From Amycolatopsis tucumanensis (GTDB lineage: Bacteria; Actinomycetota; Actinomycetes; Mycobacteriales; Pseudonocardiaceae), in contig NZ_JAKGSD010000001.1 of assembly GCF_021654135.1 (NCBI RefSeq), positions 692,979 through 756,978 on the forward strand: a stretch of DNA of 64,000 bases, read 5' to 3'. The position numbers were made by a program, and so were the translations under genes. The notes under the pieces are model-generated. The model saw only the letters and a program-made list of their open reading frames with translations, was not told where the DNA came from and ran no database searches. This document shows positions 1-8,404 of the stretch, piece by piece (the first letter of the stretch is position 1; the number at the start of each line of letters is the position of its first letter).

Positions 1-28
1 CGTCAAGGGCGTGCCGCAGGTGTCCTAA
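1..28 (+). CDS. Possible 3' end of an upstream gene
   Basis: A plus-strand frame that is open from the window edge ends in TAA at 26-28 and encodes V-K-G-V-P-Q-V-S. It would converge on the following minus-strand gene with a 4-bp overlap of stop codons. Eight codons are too few to name a family, so this is only a suggestion that a gene enters from the left. Confidence 0.3.
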
Positions 29-966
29 CCGGACTCCCCCGCGAACCGCGCCTCGAGATCGCTCACCTCGGGCAGCCCGACGAGGTCGGTGAACTCGCCG
101 AACGACGGCAGTCCGGGCAGCGCGGCCGCGGGGGTCCCGTCCCGGCGCACGGTGTCCAGCAGGGCGCGGACCCCCGCGGTCGCGGCGAGCAGCGTGCCGA
201 TCGGGTAGAGCACGAGCGAGAAGCCCAGCTCGCGGATCCGCTCCAGGGACAGCGGCGGGGTGCGGCCGCCCTCCGCCCAGTTGAACACCAGCGGGGCGGC
301 CCCGGACAGCTCCCGCGCGACGGTGGCGATGTCCTCCTCGCTGGTCGGGGCCTCCACGAACAGCAGGTCGGCGCCGGCCTCGGCGTAGGCGCGGGCGCGC
401 TCGATCGCGTCGGCGAGCCCGTGCACGGCGGCGGCGTCGGTGCGCGCGATCAGCACGAAGTCCGGATCCCGGCGAGCCGCGGCGGCCGCGCGCAGCTTGC
501 CGGCCATCTCCTCCCGCGGGATGACGGCCTTGCCGCTCAGGTGCCCGCACTTCTTCGGGCTGACCTGGTCCTCCAGGTGGATGCCCGCCACCCCGGCCTG
601 CTCGTAGGCCCGCACGGTGCGGACCACGTTGAGGGCGTTGCCGTAGCCGGTGTCGGCGTCGGCGATCACCGGGACGTCGACGGCCGACACGATCCGCCGC
701 GCGTTGTCGATCATCTCCGTGCCGGTCAGCAGGCCGACGTCCGGCCGCCCGATCAGCGAGGCGGTGGTGCCGAACCCGGTCATGTAGACCACGTCGAACC
801 CGGCCTGCTCGACCAGGCGCGCGGTGAGCGCGTCGTAGGCCCCGGGCGCCACCAGCGGCCCCGGCGCCGCCAGCAGCTCCCGCAACCGCTTCCTCGGCGC
901 GGGCCCGCGGCCCAGCAGGTCTCCCACCACGTCCTCCTCGTGCCCGGTCGCCCCGGCGTCCGTCAC
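25..966 (-). CDS. Isocitrate lyase / PEP mutase family protein
   Basis: This 313-residue protein matches the PEP mutase/isocitrate lyase superfamily of TIM-barrel enzymes, which make or break C-C or C-P bonds next to a carboxylate. Visible marks are PGAYDALTARLVEQAGF (about 41-57), the metal-binding stretch VIADADTGYGN (about 100-110), GIHLEDQVSPKKCGH with the catalytic-loop KKCGH (about 128-142), and IARTDA (about 173-178). The KKCGH loop is the form found in 2-methylisocitrate lyase, oxaloacetate hydrolase and carboxyphosphonoenolpyruvate mutase relatives, so the exact substrate cannot be read. It stands alone, divergent from the carotenoid operon. ATG start at 966. Confidence 0.85.
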   Translation of the reverse strand: MTDAGATGHEEDVVGDLLGRGPAPRKRLRELLAAPGPLVAPGAYDALTARLVEQAGFDVVYMTGFGTTASLIGRPDVGLLTGTEMIDNARRIVSAVDVPVIADADTGYGNALNVVRTVRAYEQAGVAGIHLEDQVSPKKCGHLSGKAVIPREEMAGKLRAAAAARRDPDFVLIARTDAAAVHGLADAIERARAYAEAGADLLFVEAPTSEEDIATVARELSGAAPLVFNWAEGGRTPPLSLERIRELGFSLVLYPIGTLLAATAGVRALLDTVRRDGTPAAALPGLPSFGEFTDLVGLPEVSDLEARFAGESG

Positions 967-1004
967 CTACGCTAGTCCGCAGGGCGGCAGGCTCACCGAG
1001 TGGA

Positions 1005-1030
1005 CAACGGCGCAACGTTCGTGCAACGTT
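1005..1030. promoter_or_regulatory. Candidate operator with 11-bp-spaced direct repeats upstream of crtI
   Basis: GCAACGTT occurs at 1012-1019 and again at 1023-1030, exactly 11 bp apart, and a weaker CAACGG lies at 1005-1010. The repeats sit 35 bp before the crtI start in the divergent promoter region. Direct repeats with 11-bp spacing are the geometry of MerR-type CarH/LitR light-responsive repressors that control carotenoid genes in other bacteria. No such regulator gene is in the window, so the assignment rests on spacing alone. Confidence 0.4.
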
Positions 1031-1065
1031 TTACCTGTCCGGGTAGTCGAGTGAGGGGTGGCTGG

Positions 1066-2565
1066 ATGCGGACCGTGACGGGCCCGGCGGATCGGATCGT
1101 CGTGGTGGGGGCGGGACTGTCCGGGCTGGCGGCGGCGCTGCACCTGGCCGGGCGGGGACGGCAGGTGACCATCGTGGAGCGCGAGCCGGTGCCCGGCGGC
1201 CGGACAGGACGCCTGGACCTGGGCGGTTACCGCATGGACACCGGGCCCACCGTGCTGACCATGCCCGACCTGGTCGACGAGACCCTCGCCGCGGTCGGCG
1301 ACAGCGTCCCGAACCGGCTCGACCTCGTCCCGGTCACCCCCGCCTACCGCGCCCGCTTCGCCGACGGCAGCAGCCTCGACGTGCACAGCGATCCCGAGGC
1401 GATGACCGAAGCGGTGCGGGCGTTCGCCGGGCCGTCCGAAGCGGACGGGTACCGGCGGCTGCGCGAGTGGCTGACCCGGCTGTACCGGACCGAGTTCGAC
1501 CGGTTCATCGCCGCCAACTTCGACTCCCCGCTCGCCCTGGTCACCCCGCACCTGGCCCGGCTGGTCGCGATGGGCGCCTTCGGTCCGCTGGACCGCAAGA
1601 TCGGCCGCTTCCTCCGCGACGAGCGGCTGCGCCGGGTGTTCTCCTTCCAGTCGCTCTACGCCGGGCAGTCGCCCCAGCACGCGCTGGCCGTGTACGCGGT
1701 GATCGCCTACATGGACACCGTGGCCGGGGTGTTCTTCCCGCGCGGCGGCATGCGCGCGCTGCCCGACGCCCTGGCCGCGGCGGCCGCGGACGCCGGGGTG
1801 GAGTTCCGCTACGGCGCCGAGGTCACGGCGCTGCGGCGGTCCGGCTCCCGGGTGACCGCGGTGGAGACCACCGGCGGCAGCCTGCCCGCCGACGCGGTCG
1901 TGCTCACCACCGAACTGCCCGCCGCCTACGAGCTGCTCGGCCGGACCCCGCGACGGCCGGTGCCGCTGCGGCCCGCGCCGTCCGCGGTCGTCGTGCACGT
2001 CGGCACGCGGCAGCGGTGCGACACCGCGCACCACACCATCCTGTTCGGCGCGGCGTGGCGGCGGACGTTCCACGAGCTGATCCACGAAGGGCGGCTGATG
2101 AGCGATCCCTCCCTGCTGGTGACCCGTCCGACGGCCACCGACCCCGCGCTCGCGCCGGACGGGCGCGACCTGCTCTACGTGCTGGCCCCCGCGCCGAACC
2201 TGCGGCGCGGCCCGGTGGACTGGGACCGCGTCGGGGACGCCTACGCCGACGAGGTTCTCGGCCACGTCGCCGAGCGGCTGCTGCCCGGGCTCGGCGACGG
2301 CATCGAGGCCAGGCACGTCGTCACCCCGGCCGACTGGGCGCGGCAGGGCATGCTGGCCGGCACCCCGTTCGCGCTGGCGCACACCGTCGCGCAGACCGGC
2401 CCGTTCCGGCCGCGCAACCTGGTGCGCGGCACCGGCAACGTGGTGCTCGCCGGCGGCAGCACCGCGCCCGGGGTGGGCGTGCCGACCGCCCTGGTGTCCG
2501 GGCGCCTCGCCGCCGACCGCATCACCGGCGCCCACGTGACCCGCCCACTGGTGGCGGCGCGATGA
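1066..2565 (+). CDS. crtI: Phytoene desaturase
   Basis: CrtI-type FAD-dependent desaturase (499 aa) that converts phytoene to lycopene. The Rossmann FAD motif GAGLSG is at residues 15-20, followed by the E-x-x-x-x-PGGR-x-G motif near 38-48, and the C-terminal FAD motif [14 protein letters not shown] is near 464-477. The ATG at 1066 is preferred over an upstream in-frame GTG at 1000 because homology starts here and a purine-rich GTGAGGGGTGG precedes it. It heads an operon in which successive genes overlap or abut, and its stop overlaps the crtB start as ATGA. No geranylgeranyl-diphosphate synthase gene accompanies it. Confidence 0.93.
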   Translation: MRTVTGPADRIVVVGAGLSGLAAALHLAGRGRQVTIVEREPVPGGRTGRLDLGGYRMDTGPTVLTMPDLVDETLAAVGDSVPNRLDLVPVTPAYRARFADGSSLDVHSDPEAMTEAVRAFAGPSEADGYRRLREWLTRLYRTEFDRFIAANFDSPLALVTPHLARLVAMGAFGPLDRKIGRFLRDERLRRVFSFQSLYAGQSPQHALAVYAVIAYMDTVAGVFFPRGGMRALPDALAAAAADAGVEFRYGAEVTALRRSGSRVTAVETTGGSLPADAVVLTTELPAAYELLGRTPRRPVPLRPAPSAVVVHVGTRQRCDTAHHTILFGAAWRRTFHELIHEGRLMSDPSLLVTRPTATDPALAPDGRDLLYVLAPAPNLRRGPVDWDRVGDAYADEVLGHVAERLLPGLGDGIEARHVVTPADWARQGMLAGTPFALAHTVAQTGPFRPRNLVRGTGNVVLAGGSTAPGVGVPTALVSGRLAADRITGAHVTRPLVAAR

Positions 2566-3524
2566 CCGGGGCCCTGGACGCCGCCGGGATCACCGAACCA
2601 CGCCTGCGCGAGGCCTACGTCCGCTGCCGCCGCCTCAACGCCGAACACGGCCGCACCTACTACCTCGCCACGCGCCTACTGACCAAGGCGCAGCGCCCGG
2701 CCGTGCACGCGCTCTACGGGTTCGCCCGCTTCGCCGACGACATCGTCGACTCCGCTCCCCCTGGCAGCGATCCGGCCAGCCGCCTGGAAGCGCTTTCCGC
2801 GGAGCTGTTCGCCGGGCTGGACAGCGGCCGCAGCGACGACCCGGTTCTCGCGGCCGTGGTGGACACCGCGGGCCGCTACGGGATCCGCCGCGACCTGTTC
2901 ACCGCGTTCCTCGACTCGATGCGGATGGACCTCACCGTCACCGGCTACGCCGACCGCGCCGCGCTGGACCGCTACGTGTACGGCTCGGCGGAGGTGATCG
3001 GCCTGCAGATGCTGCCCGTGCTGGGCACGGTCGGCGAGCCGGCGGAGGCCGCGCCCTACGCGGCGGCGCTGGGCAAGGCCTTCCAGCTGACCAACTTCCT
3101 GCGCGACGTCGCCGAGGACCTCGACCGCGGCCGCGTCTACCTGCCCGCCGACGAGCTCGCCGCGTTCGGCGTCGACCGGGACCTGCTGCTGTGGTGCCAC
3201 CGCAACGGCCGCACCGACCCCAGGGTGCGGGAGGCGCTGGCCGCCCAGCACGCCACCACCCGCGAGATCTACGCCTACGCGCGCGACGGCATCGACCGGC
3301 TGCACCCGGTGTCCCGGCCGTGCATCGCGACCGCTCTGGTGCTGTACTCGGAGATCCTGGACCGGATCGAGGCGGCCGGGTTCGCGGTGTTCGCCCACCG
3401 GGCCCGGGTCGGCCGCGCCCGCCGGGCGCGGCTGGCGCTGTCCGGGCTGGCGCGGGCGATGTGGGCGCGGCGCGGCCGGCGGGCGGCGGACCTGACCGCG
3501 GCCGCGACGGAGAGGTGGGCGTGA
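2562..3524 (+). CDS. crtB: Phytoene synthase
   Basis: This squalene/phytoene synthase family enzyme (320 aa) condenses two geranylgeranyl diphosphates to phytoene. Both aspartate-rich motifs that bind magnesium-diphosphate are present: DDIVD at 59-63 and DVAED at 182-186 within [18 protein letters not shown]. The [10 protein letters not shown] segment at 31-40 matches the family N-terminal signature. Translation is coupled to crtI through a 4-bp ATGA overlap and the stop directly abuts the next start. The arginine-rich C-terminus (near 290-310) may be a membrane-proximal tail. Confidence 0.94.
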   Translation: MTGALDAAGITEPRLREAYVRCRRLNAEHGRTYYLATRLLTKAQRPAVHALYGFARFADDIVDSAPPGSDPASRLEALSAELFAGLDSGRSDDPVLAAVVDTAGRYGIRRDLFTAFLDSMRMDLTVTGYADRAALDRYVYGSAEVIGLQMLPVLGTVGEPAEAAPYAAALGKAFQLTNFLRDVAEDLDRGRVYLPADELAAFGVDRDLLLWCHRNGRTDPRVREALAAQHATTREIYAYARDGIDRLHPVSRPCIATALVLYSEILDRIEAAGFAVFAHRARVGRARRARLALSGLARAMWARRGRRAADLTAAATERWA

Positions 3525-3860
3525 ATGGACCACTACCAGTACCTGCTCGTCCTGGCGGGGTGCCTGGCGATCACCCTGCCGCTGGAGTTCCTGGGCGCGC
3601 GCGTCTACCGGCGCCCGGTCGCGCTGGCGCGCGCGGTGCTGCCGGTCGCGCTGGTGTTCCTCGTGTGGGACGCGATCGCGATCGCCGCCGAAGTCTGGTG
3701 GTACAACCCCGCCTACGTCACCGGGTTGCGGCTGCCGTTCGCCATCCCGCTGGAGGAGCTGCTGTTCTTCCTGGTCATCCCGGTGTGCGGGGTGCTGACC
3801 TACGGGTGCGTGCAGGCGATGCTCGGCCGCCTGCGTGAGCTGCGGAAGGTGCGCCGGTGA
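3525..3860 (+). CDS. crtYc: Lycopene beta-cyclase subunit c
   Basis: Small integral membrane protein (111 aa) of the actinobacterial heterodimeric lycopene cyclase. Three hydrophobic segments are visible near 5-25, 34-55 and 72-97. The motif PLEFLGARVYRRP near 19-31 and the family signature LPFAIPLEELLFFL near 69-82 are characteristic; the acidic EE pair is thought to take part in cyclisation. It starts immediately after the crtB stop and overlaps its partner subunit by 4 bp. Both halves are needed for beta-ring formation on lycopene. Confidence 0.9.
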   Translation: MDHYQYLLVLAGCLAITLPLEFLGARVYRRPVALARAVLPVALVFLVWDAIAIAAEVWWYNPAYVTGLRLPFAIPLEELLFFLVIPVCGVLTYGCVQAMLGRLRELRKVRR

Positions 3861-4174
3861 CCGGGCTGGGATACACGCTGCCCGCGGTGCTCGCGGTGAT
3901 CGCCGTGTGCGCGTGGGAGTTGCTGCACCTGCGCACCGGGCTGTTCCGCAAGCCCGCGTACTGGATCTCGATGGCGATCGTGGTCGGCTTCCAGATCCCG
4001 GTGGACGGCTGGCTCACCAAGCTGAGCGCGCCGATCGTGCTGTACGCGCCCGAGCACACCAGCGGGCTGCGCTTCCCGTGGGACATCCCGGTCGAGGACT
4101 TCCTGTTCGGGTTCGCGCTGGTCACCGCCGTGCTGCTGCTGTGGGAACGGCGCACCGCCAAGGAGGAGGCATGA
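3857..4174 (+). CDS. crtYd: Lycopene beta-cyclase subunit d
   Basis: Partner subunit (105 aa) of the split lycopene cyclase. It has three predicted membrane helices (about 3-22, 33-52, 78-97) and the signature FPWDIPVEDFLFGFAL near 72-87, the counterpart of the IPLEELLF motif in the c subunit. It uses a GTG start inside the end of crtYc, and an ATGA overlap joins it to the following methyltransferase. In eukaryotic-type cyclases and in some actinobacteria the two halves are fused; here they remain separate. Confidence 0.9.
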   Translation: MTGLGYTLPAVLAVIAVCAWELLHLRTGLFRKPAYWISMAIVVGFQIPVDGWLTKLSAPIVLYAPEHTSGLRFPWDIPVEDFLFGFALVTAVLLLWERRTAKEEA

Positions 4175-4905
4175 CCCTGGACCGCACCGGACTGGCCCGC
4201 CACGAGGTGCCCGGCGCGTTCGACACCGGCGCCGCCGCCTACGACCGGCTGGTCGGCGCGAACCCGGGCTACCACGAGCACCTGCGCCTGTCGGCCCGCC
4301 GGATGCGCCTGCCCGGCGGCGGCCGGGGCCTGCGCCTGCTCGACGCGGGCTGCGGCACCGGCGCCTCCACCGCCGCGTTGCTCGCTGCCGCGCCGCACGC
4401 CGAGATCGTCGCCTTCGACGCCTCCGCGGAGATGCTCGCCCAGGCGCAGCGGAAGTCCTGGCCCTCGACCGTCCACTTCGTCCACAGCCCGGTCGAGGAG
4501 CTGGCCGCGTCCGGGATCTCCGGGCCGTTCGACGGGATCTTCGCCGCGTACCTGATCCGCAACCTCGCCGACCCGGACGGGCAGCTGCGCGCGCTGCGGG
4601 CGCGGTTGAAGCCGGGCGGCACGTTCGCCGCGCACGAGTACTCGGTGCGCGACTCGCTCGCCGCCCGCCTGGTGTGGCACGCGGTGTGCTGGAGCATCAT
4701 CATCCCGGCCGGGCGGGTGGCGACCGGCGACGCGACGCTCTACCGGCACCTGTGGCGCAGCGTCCTCGCCTTCGACGGCGCCGCGCGGTTCCGGCAACGG
4801 CTCGCCGGCGCCGGGTTCACCGCCGTGCACAGCGAGACGATGACCGGCTGGCAGCGCGGCGTCGTGCACACCTTCCTGGCCACCAACCCCGAGGAGCCCG
4901 CGTGA
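4171..4905 (+). CDS. SAM-dependent methyltransferase of the carotenoid operon
   Basis: Class I methyltransferase (244 aa) with the SAM-binding motif LLDAGCGTGASTAALL near 53-68 and the acidic post-I residue in VAFDAS near 79-84. The position in the operon, between the cyclase and crtU, corresponds to crtT in Streptomyces carotenoid clusters, whose function is not settled and which is not needed for isorenieratene formation in every host. The start ATG overlaps the crtYd stop, and AAGGAGGAGG precedes it. The substrate is not known; a carotenoid or an isoprenoid precursor is an inference from context. Confidence 0.8.
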   Translation: MTLDRTGLARHEVPGAFDTGAAAYDRLVGANPGYHEHLRLSARRMRLPGGGRGLRLLDAGCGTGASTAALLAAAPHAEIVAFDASAEMLAQAQRKSWPSTVHFVHSPVEELAASGISGPFDGIFAAYLIRNLADPDGQLRALRARLKPGGTFAAHEYSVRDSLAARLVWHAVCWSIIIPAGRVATGDATLYRHLWRSVLAFDGAARFRQRLAGAGFTAVHSETMTGWQRGVVHTFLATNPEEPA

Positions 4906-6404
4906 CCGACCGCCGCGCCGTCCGGCACCGCGCCCCCACCGGCGCGGCGGACGCCCGAACGCTGCGGCACCGGCCGGAGGTCGTGGTGGTGGGCGGCGGA
5001 ATCGCCGGGCTCACCGCCGCCACCGGGCTGGCCGAGCGCGGCGTGGCCGTCACGGTCGTCGAGCGGGAGGACGAGCTCGGCGGGCGGGTGTCGGCCTGGA
5101 CGGACCGGCTCGCCGACGGCAGCACCGTGTCGATGAGCCGCGGCTTCCACGCGTTCTTCCGGCAGTACTACAACCTGCGCGCGCTGCTGCGGCGCGCCGA
5201 CCCGGAGCTGTCGCGGCTGCGCCCGGTCGCCGACTACCCGCTCGTCGACGGCGAAGGACGCCGCGACACCTTCCGCGGGCTGCCGAGCACGCCGCCGTGG
5301 AACGCGCTCGCCTTCGCGCTGCGCAGCCCCACCTTCCGCGTCCGGGACCTGCTGCGGCTCAACGCCCGCGCCGCCGCGCCGCTGGCCGCGGTGTCGGTGC
5401 CGGGCACCTACGACCAGCTCGACGACGTGGACGCGGCGACGTTCCTGGAGCGCATCAACTTCCCGCCCGCCGCCCGGCACCTGGCGTTCGAGGTGTTCTC
5501 CCGCAGCTTCTTCGCACCGCCGTCGGAGATGTCGGCCGCGGAGCTGGCGACGATGTTCCACCTGTACTTCCTCGGCTCGTCCGAGGGGCTCGTGTTCGAC
5601 GTGCCGGACTCGGCCTACGACACCGCGCTGTGGGAGCCGCTGCGGGCGTACCTGGCGGGTCTGGGGGTGCGGTTCCGCACCGGCGCCGAGGCCGGATCCG
5701 TGGCGCGGGACGGCTCGCGCTGGTCCGTCGACGGTCTCGCCGCCGACGGTGTGGTGCTCGCGGCGGACGTGTCCGGGCTGCAGTCGATCGTGTCGGCGTC
5801 GCCGGATCTCGCCGACGAGGAGTGGCGGTCGCGGGTGCTCGGGCTGCGGATCGCGCCGCCGTTCCTGGTGCACCGGCTGTGGCTGGACCGCCCCGTCGCG
5901 CCGGACCGGCCCGCGTTCCTCGCCACCGGCGGGCTCGATCCGCTGGACAACATCAGCGTGCTGGACCGCTACGAGCGCGAGGCCGCGACCTGGGCCGCCG
6001 AGCACGGCGGGTCGGTCGTCGAGCTGCACGCCTACGCCTGCGCCGACGAGGTCGTCGCGCTGCGCAAGCAGCTGGTCGACCGGCTGCACCAGCTGTACCC
6101 GGAGACCGCGGGCGCGCGGATCGTCGGCGAGCTGGTGCAGTGGCGGCGGGACTGCCCGCTGTTCGGCGTCGGCGACTTCGCCCGCCGCCCCCGCGTCCGC
6201 ACCCCGTTCGACGGGGTCGTGCTCGCCGGGGACGGGATCCGCATCGATCTCCCGGTCGCGCTGATGGAACGCGCGGCCGCGACCGGCTGGCACGCCGCGA
6301 ACTGCCTGCTCGCGCGGTGGGGGCTGGCCGGGCACGAACTGACCACCGTGCCGGTCCGCGGGCGGTTCGCGCCGCTGCGGGCCCTGGCCGCGTTAGGAGG
6401 GTGA
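4902..6404 (+). CDS. crtU: Carotene desaturase/methyltransferase (isorenieratene synthase type)
   Basis: FAD-dependent enzyme (500 aa) of the CrtU group, which aromatises beta-ionone rings with a methyl shift. The FAD motif GGGIAG is at 31-36 and the group signature SRGFHAFFRQYYNLRALLRR at 79-98 is intact. The C-terminal FAD motif VVLAGDGIRIDLPVALMERA (near 436-455) is also present. A GTG start overlaps the preceding stop. With CrtI, CrtB and CrtYc/Yd this predicts beta-carotene converted to beta-isorenieratene or isorenieratene. Whether it acts on one or both rings cannot be read from sequence. Confidence 0.88.
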   Translation: MTDRRAVRHRAPTGAADARTLRHRPEVVVVGGGIAGLTAATGLAERGVAVTVVEREDELGGRVSAWTDRLADGSTVSMSRGFHAFFRQYYNLRALLRRADPELSRLRPVADYPLVDGEGRRDTFRGLPSTPPWNALAFALRSPTFRVRDLLRLNARAAAPLAAVSVPGTYDQLDDVDAATFLERINFPPAARHLAFEVFSRSFFAPPSEMSAAELATMFHLYFLGSSEGLVFDVPDSAYDTALWEPLRAYLAGLGVRFRTGAEAGSVARDGSRWSVDGLAADGVVLAADVSGLQSIVSASPDLADEEWRSRVLGLRIAPPFLVHRLWLDRPVAPDRPAFLATGGLDPLDNISVLDRYEREAATWAAEHGGSVVELHAYACADEVVALRKQLVDRLHQLYPETAGARIVGELVQWRRDCPLFGVGDFARRPRVRTPFDGVVLAGDGIRIDLPVALMERAAATGWHAANCLLARWGLAGHELTTVPVRGRFAPLRALAALGG

Positions 6405-6405
6405 G

Positions 6406-7404
6406 ATGGCACCGCGCTGGCCCCGGAACTGGCCGCTGCAACCGATCCCGCGTACGCCGTGGGCGCGTCAGGAGCCCACGTACCGCGACGCGAAGCCGTC
6501 GCTGATCGAGGCCGCGCTGAAGCGGGCCGAGGCGCGGCCGTCGGGGAACTGGTACGTGTTCGCGGCGAGCCGGGACGTGCGCGGCGACCGGCCCTACGGG
6601 TTCTCCGTGGCCGGGACCGAGCTGGTCGCGTGGCGGGACCGGGCCGGGAAGCTGCTGGTGGGGCCCGGGGCGTGCCCGCACCTGGGCGCGCCGATGGCGC
6701 TGGGCGCGGTCGACGACGGCGGCCTGCTGTGCCGGTGGCACGGGCTGCGGCTGGACGAGCGGTCGTGCCGTCCCGCGTTCGACGACGGGGTGCTGGCGTG
6801 GGTGCGGCTGGACCGGGCCGGCGGCGAGGAGCCGTTGCCCGCGCCGGTCGTGCCCGCCCGGCCTGCAGGTGGGGTGGACTCGGTGGCGCGGCTGGAGGGT
6901 GTGTGCGAGCCGCGGGACGTGATCGCGAACCGGCTCGACCCGTGGCACGGCTCGTGGTTCCACCCGTACTCGTTCACGCGCCTGAGGGTGCTGTCCGCGC
7001 CGGCCGAGGTCGACGTGGCCGAGGAGGACGACCGGTTCGTCGTGTCGGTGACCTTCCGCGTCACCCCGACGCTCGGCGTGCCCGTCCAGGCGGAGTTCAC
7101 CTGCCCCGGCCCGCGCACGATCGTCATGCGCATCACCGAGGGCGAGGGGGTCGGCAGCGTGGTCGAAACGCACGCCACGCCGCTGGGCCCGGGCCGCGAC
7201 GGCCGCCCCCGCACGGCGGTGATCGAGGCGGTGGTGGCGGCGTCGTCCCGCCCCGGCTTCCGGTTCGCCCGGGCCGCCGCGCCCGCGCTGCGCCCGCTGA
7301 TGCGCCACGCGGCGGCCCGCTTGTGGAAGGACGACCTCGCCTACGCCGAGCGGCGCTACCAGCTGCGCAGCGAGGACTGGAGCCCCCGCGACACCCGGGC
7401 GTGA
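6406..7404 (+). CDS. Rieske non-heme iron oxygenase in the carotenoid operon
   Basis: Rieske-domain protein (332 aa). The [2Fe-2S] ligands are C90-x-H92 in CPHLGAP and C109-x2-H112 in CRWHGL. A downstream N175-x2-D178-x2-H181-x4-H186 pattern (NRLDPWHGSWFH) matches the mononuclear iron site of Rieske oxygenases, so it is likely to be a catalytic oxygenase rather than only a ferredoxin. It starts 1 bp after crtU with a good GGAGG site. The context implies oxidation of a carotenoid, for example ring hydroxylation, but that is inferred. A reductase partner is not encoded nearby. Confidence 0.82.
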   Translation: MAPRWPRNWPLQPIPRTPWARQEPTYRDAKPSLIEAALKRAEARPSGNWYVFAASRDVRGDRPYGFSVAGTELVAWRDRAGKLLVGPGACPHLGAPMALGAVDDGGLLCRWHGLRLDERSCRPAFDDGVLAWVRLDRAGGEEPLPAPVVPARPAGGVDSVARLEGVCEPRDVIANRLDPWHGSWFHPYSFTRLRVLSAPAEVDVAEEDDRFVVSVTFRVTPTLGVPVQAEFTCPGPRTIVMRITEGEGVGSVVETHATPLGPGRDGRPRTAVIEAVVAASSRPGFRFARAAAPALRPLMRHAAARLWKDDLAYAERRYQLRSEDWSPRDTRA

Positions 7405-7465
7405 GGGCTCGTCCAGCCGCCACCTGGAATCCTGCCGCCCCGCCGGCCGGGCCGCCCGCGCCCGC

Positions 7466-7950
7466 CTTCACGGGTGGACCAACCGCGCAGGCAGGCCGGA
7501 TTGGCGGCCGCGCCCCGCGCCAGTCCCCGTCGGCCGGTCCCCACCACCACCGGCGCCTTCACGAGTGGACCAACCGCGACGGCCGCCCCAAGCCGTCCAC
7601 CACCAGCACGCTCATCCACCCCACCCGCACCTTCACGAATGGACCAACCGCGACGGCCGCCTAGGCCGTCCTCTACCAGCGCGCCCTTTCAATCCCGCCA
7701 CCCCACCGGGCACTCCCCCACCACCGGCACCCACACGAGCGGACCAACCCGCGACGGCCGCCCCAGGCCGTCCACCACCAACGCGCCCATCCAATCCCCG
7801 CACCACCCCACCGGCACCTTCACGAGCGGACCCAACCGCGACGGCCGCCTAGGCCGTCCTCTACCAGCGCGCCCTTTCAATCCCGCCACCCCACCGTGCG
7901 CTCCCACCACCACCGGCACCTTCACGAGCGGACCAACCGCGACGGCCGAT
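7466..7950. repeat. Tandem array of about six degenerate 90-100 bp repeats
   Basis: A core CACGAGTGGACCAACCGCGA, followed by CGGCCGCC and a C-rich spacer, recurs near 7466, 7557, 7632, 7732, 7818 and 7920. Several units contain an inverted repeat GACGGCC-(5-6 nt)-GGCCGTC (for example 7654-7672), so each copy can form a hairpin. Two units (from about 7632 and 7818) are nearly identical over some 75 bp. The array fills the gap between convergent genes and shows no coding constraint. Similar intergenic repeat families occur in Amycolatopsis by my recollection; that is not verified here. Confidence 0.75.
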
Positions 7951-8404
7951 CCGAAGCCGGCCACACATAAGGCAGGTCGTCCGGCACCCCGTCGAAGAAC
8001 CGCCGGTAATGCTCCGGATCCTTGTGCAGCAGCGCCGACTGATGGCTGCGGTGGAACTCCGGGTCGCCGAGCCACGGCGGCATCTCCCCCGCCTCCCGCA
8101 GCGCCTGCTCGTCCCGCGGCTGCGGCACCCCGACCGCGCGCGCCAGGTCGTCAGTCAGTTTCACCGCGCACGTGTCGGTACGCCCGGCCGCGCACCACAC
8201 CCGGCACACCTCCAGCCCGTAGCGGGTCAGGGCCTCCTCGTAGCCGGTCCACATCTTCGCCGCCGGGTGGTGCCGCCACCCGTAGTTCGGCACCGTCAGC
8301 GCCCGCAGCACCTGGAGCGTCTCGACGCGCTGCTTGCCGAGGCGCCGCGTGTCCAGCACCCGCGCGGTCTCGGCGAATCCCGGGTACGGCAGGAACGTCT
8401 GCAT
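7922..8404 (-). CDS. MSMEG_6728-like conserved protein (pyrimidine-dimer glycosylase-like)
   Basis: A 160-residue protein resembling the actinobacterial MSMEG_6728 family, which shares features with small pyrimidine-dimer DNA glycosylases. Visible traits are the N-terminal MQTFLPYPGFAETARVLD, RRLGKQRVETLQVLRAL, the WRHHPAAKMWTGYEEAL block and a histidine-rich FHRSHQSALLHKDPEHYRRF near 117-136. The family normally ends near YVWP (146-149). The remaining residues, ending in VRS, are read from the last unit of the adjacent tandem repeat array, so the repeat appears to have replaced the original stop codon. It directly follows the next gene with no spacer. Confidence 0.65.
   Translation of the reverse strand: MQTFLPYPGFAETARVLDTRRLGKQRVETLQVLRALTVPNYGWRHHPAAKMWTGYEEALTRYGLEVCRVWCAAGRTDTCAVKLTDDLARAVGVPQPRDEQALREAGEMPPWLGDPEFHRSHQSALLHKDPEHYRRFFDGVPDDLPYVWPASDRPSRLVRS

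Noticed and set aside
967..2535. Long minus-strand frame opposite crtI
   Set aside because: Low-complexity Gly/Arg/His composition typical of the antisense of high-GC genes; crtI on the other strand is a clear family member.
1467..3524. A 685-residue fused plus-strand protein spanning crtI and crtB
   Set aside because: The first half is an out-of-frame reading of crtI rich in Arg/Ala/Gly; only the part from 2562 is real and is phytoene synthase.
4902..6404. Second phytoene desaturase or zeta-carotene desaturase
   Set aside because: The SRGFHAFFRQYYNLR signature fits the CrtU group instead.
1..7404. A crtE (GGPP synthase) gene in the carotenoid operon
   Set aside because: No frame in this part has the aspartate-rich prenyltransferase motifs; it must be encoded elsewhere.
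7466..7950. CRISPR array
   Set aside because: Repeat units are 90-100 bp, degenerate and contain most of the spacer in the repeat itself; there are no cas genes.
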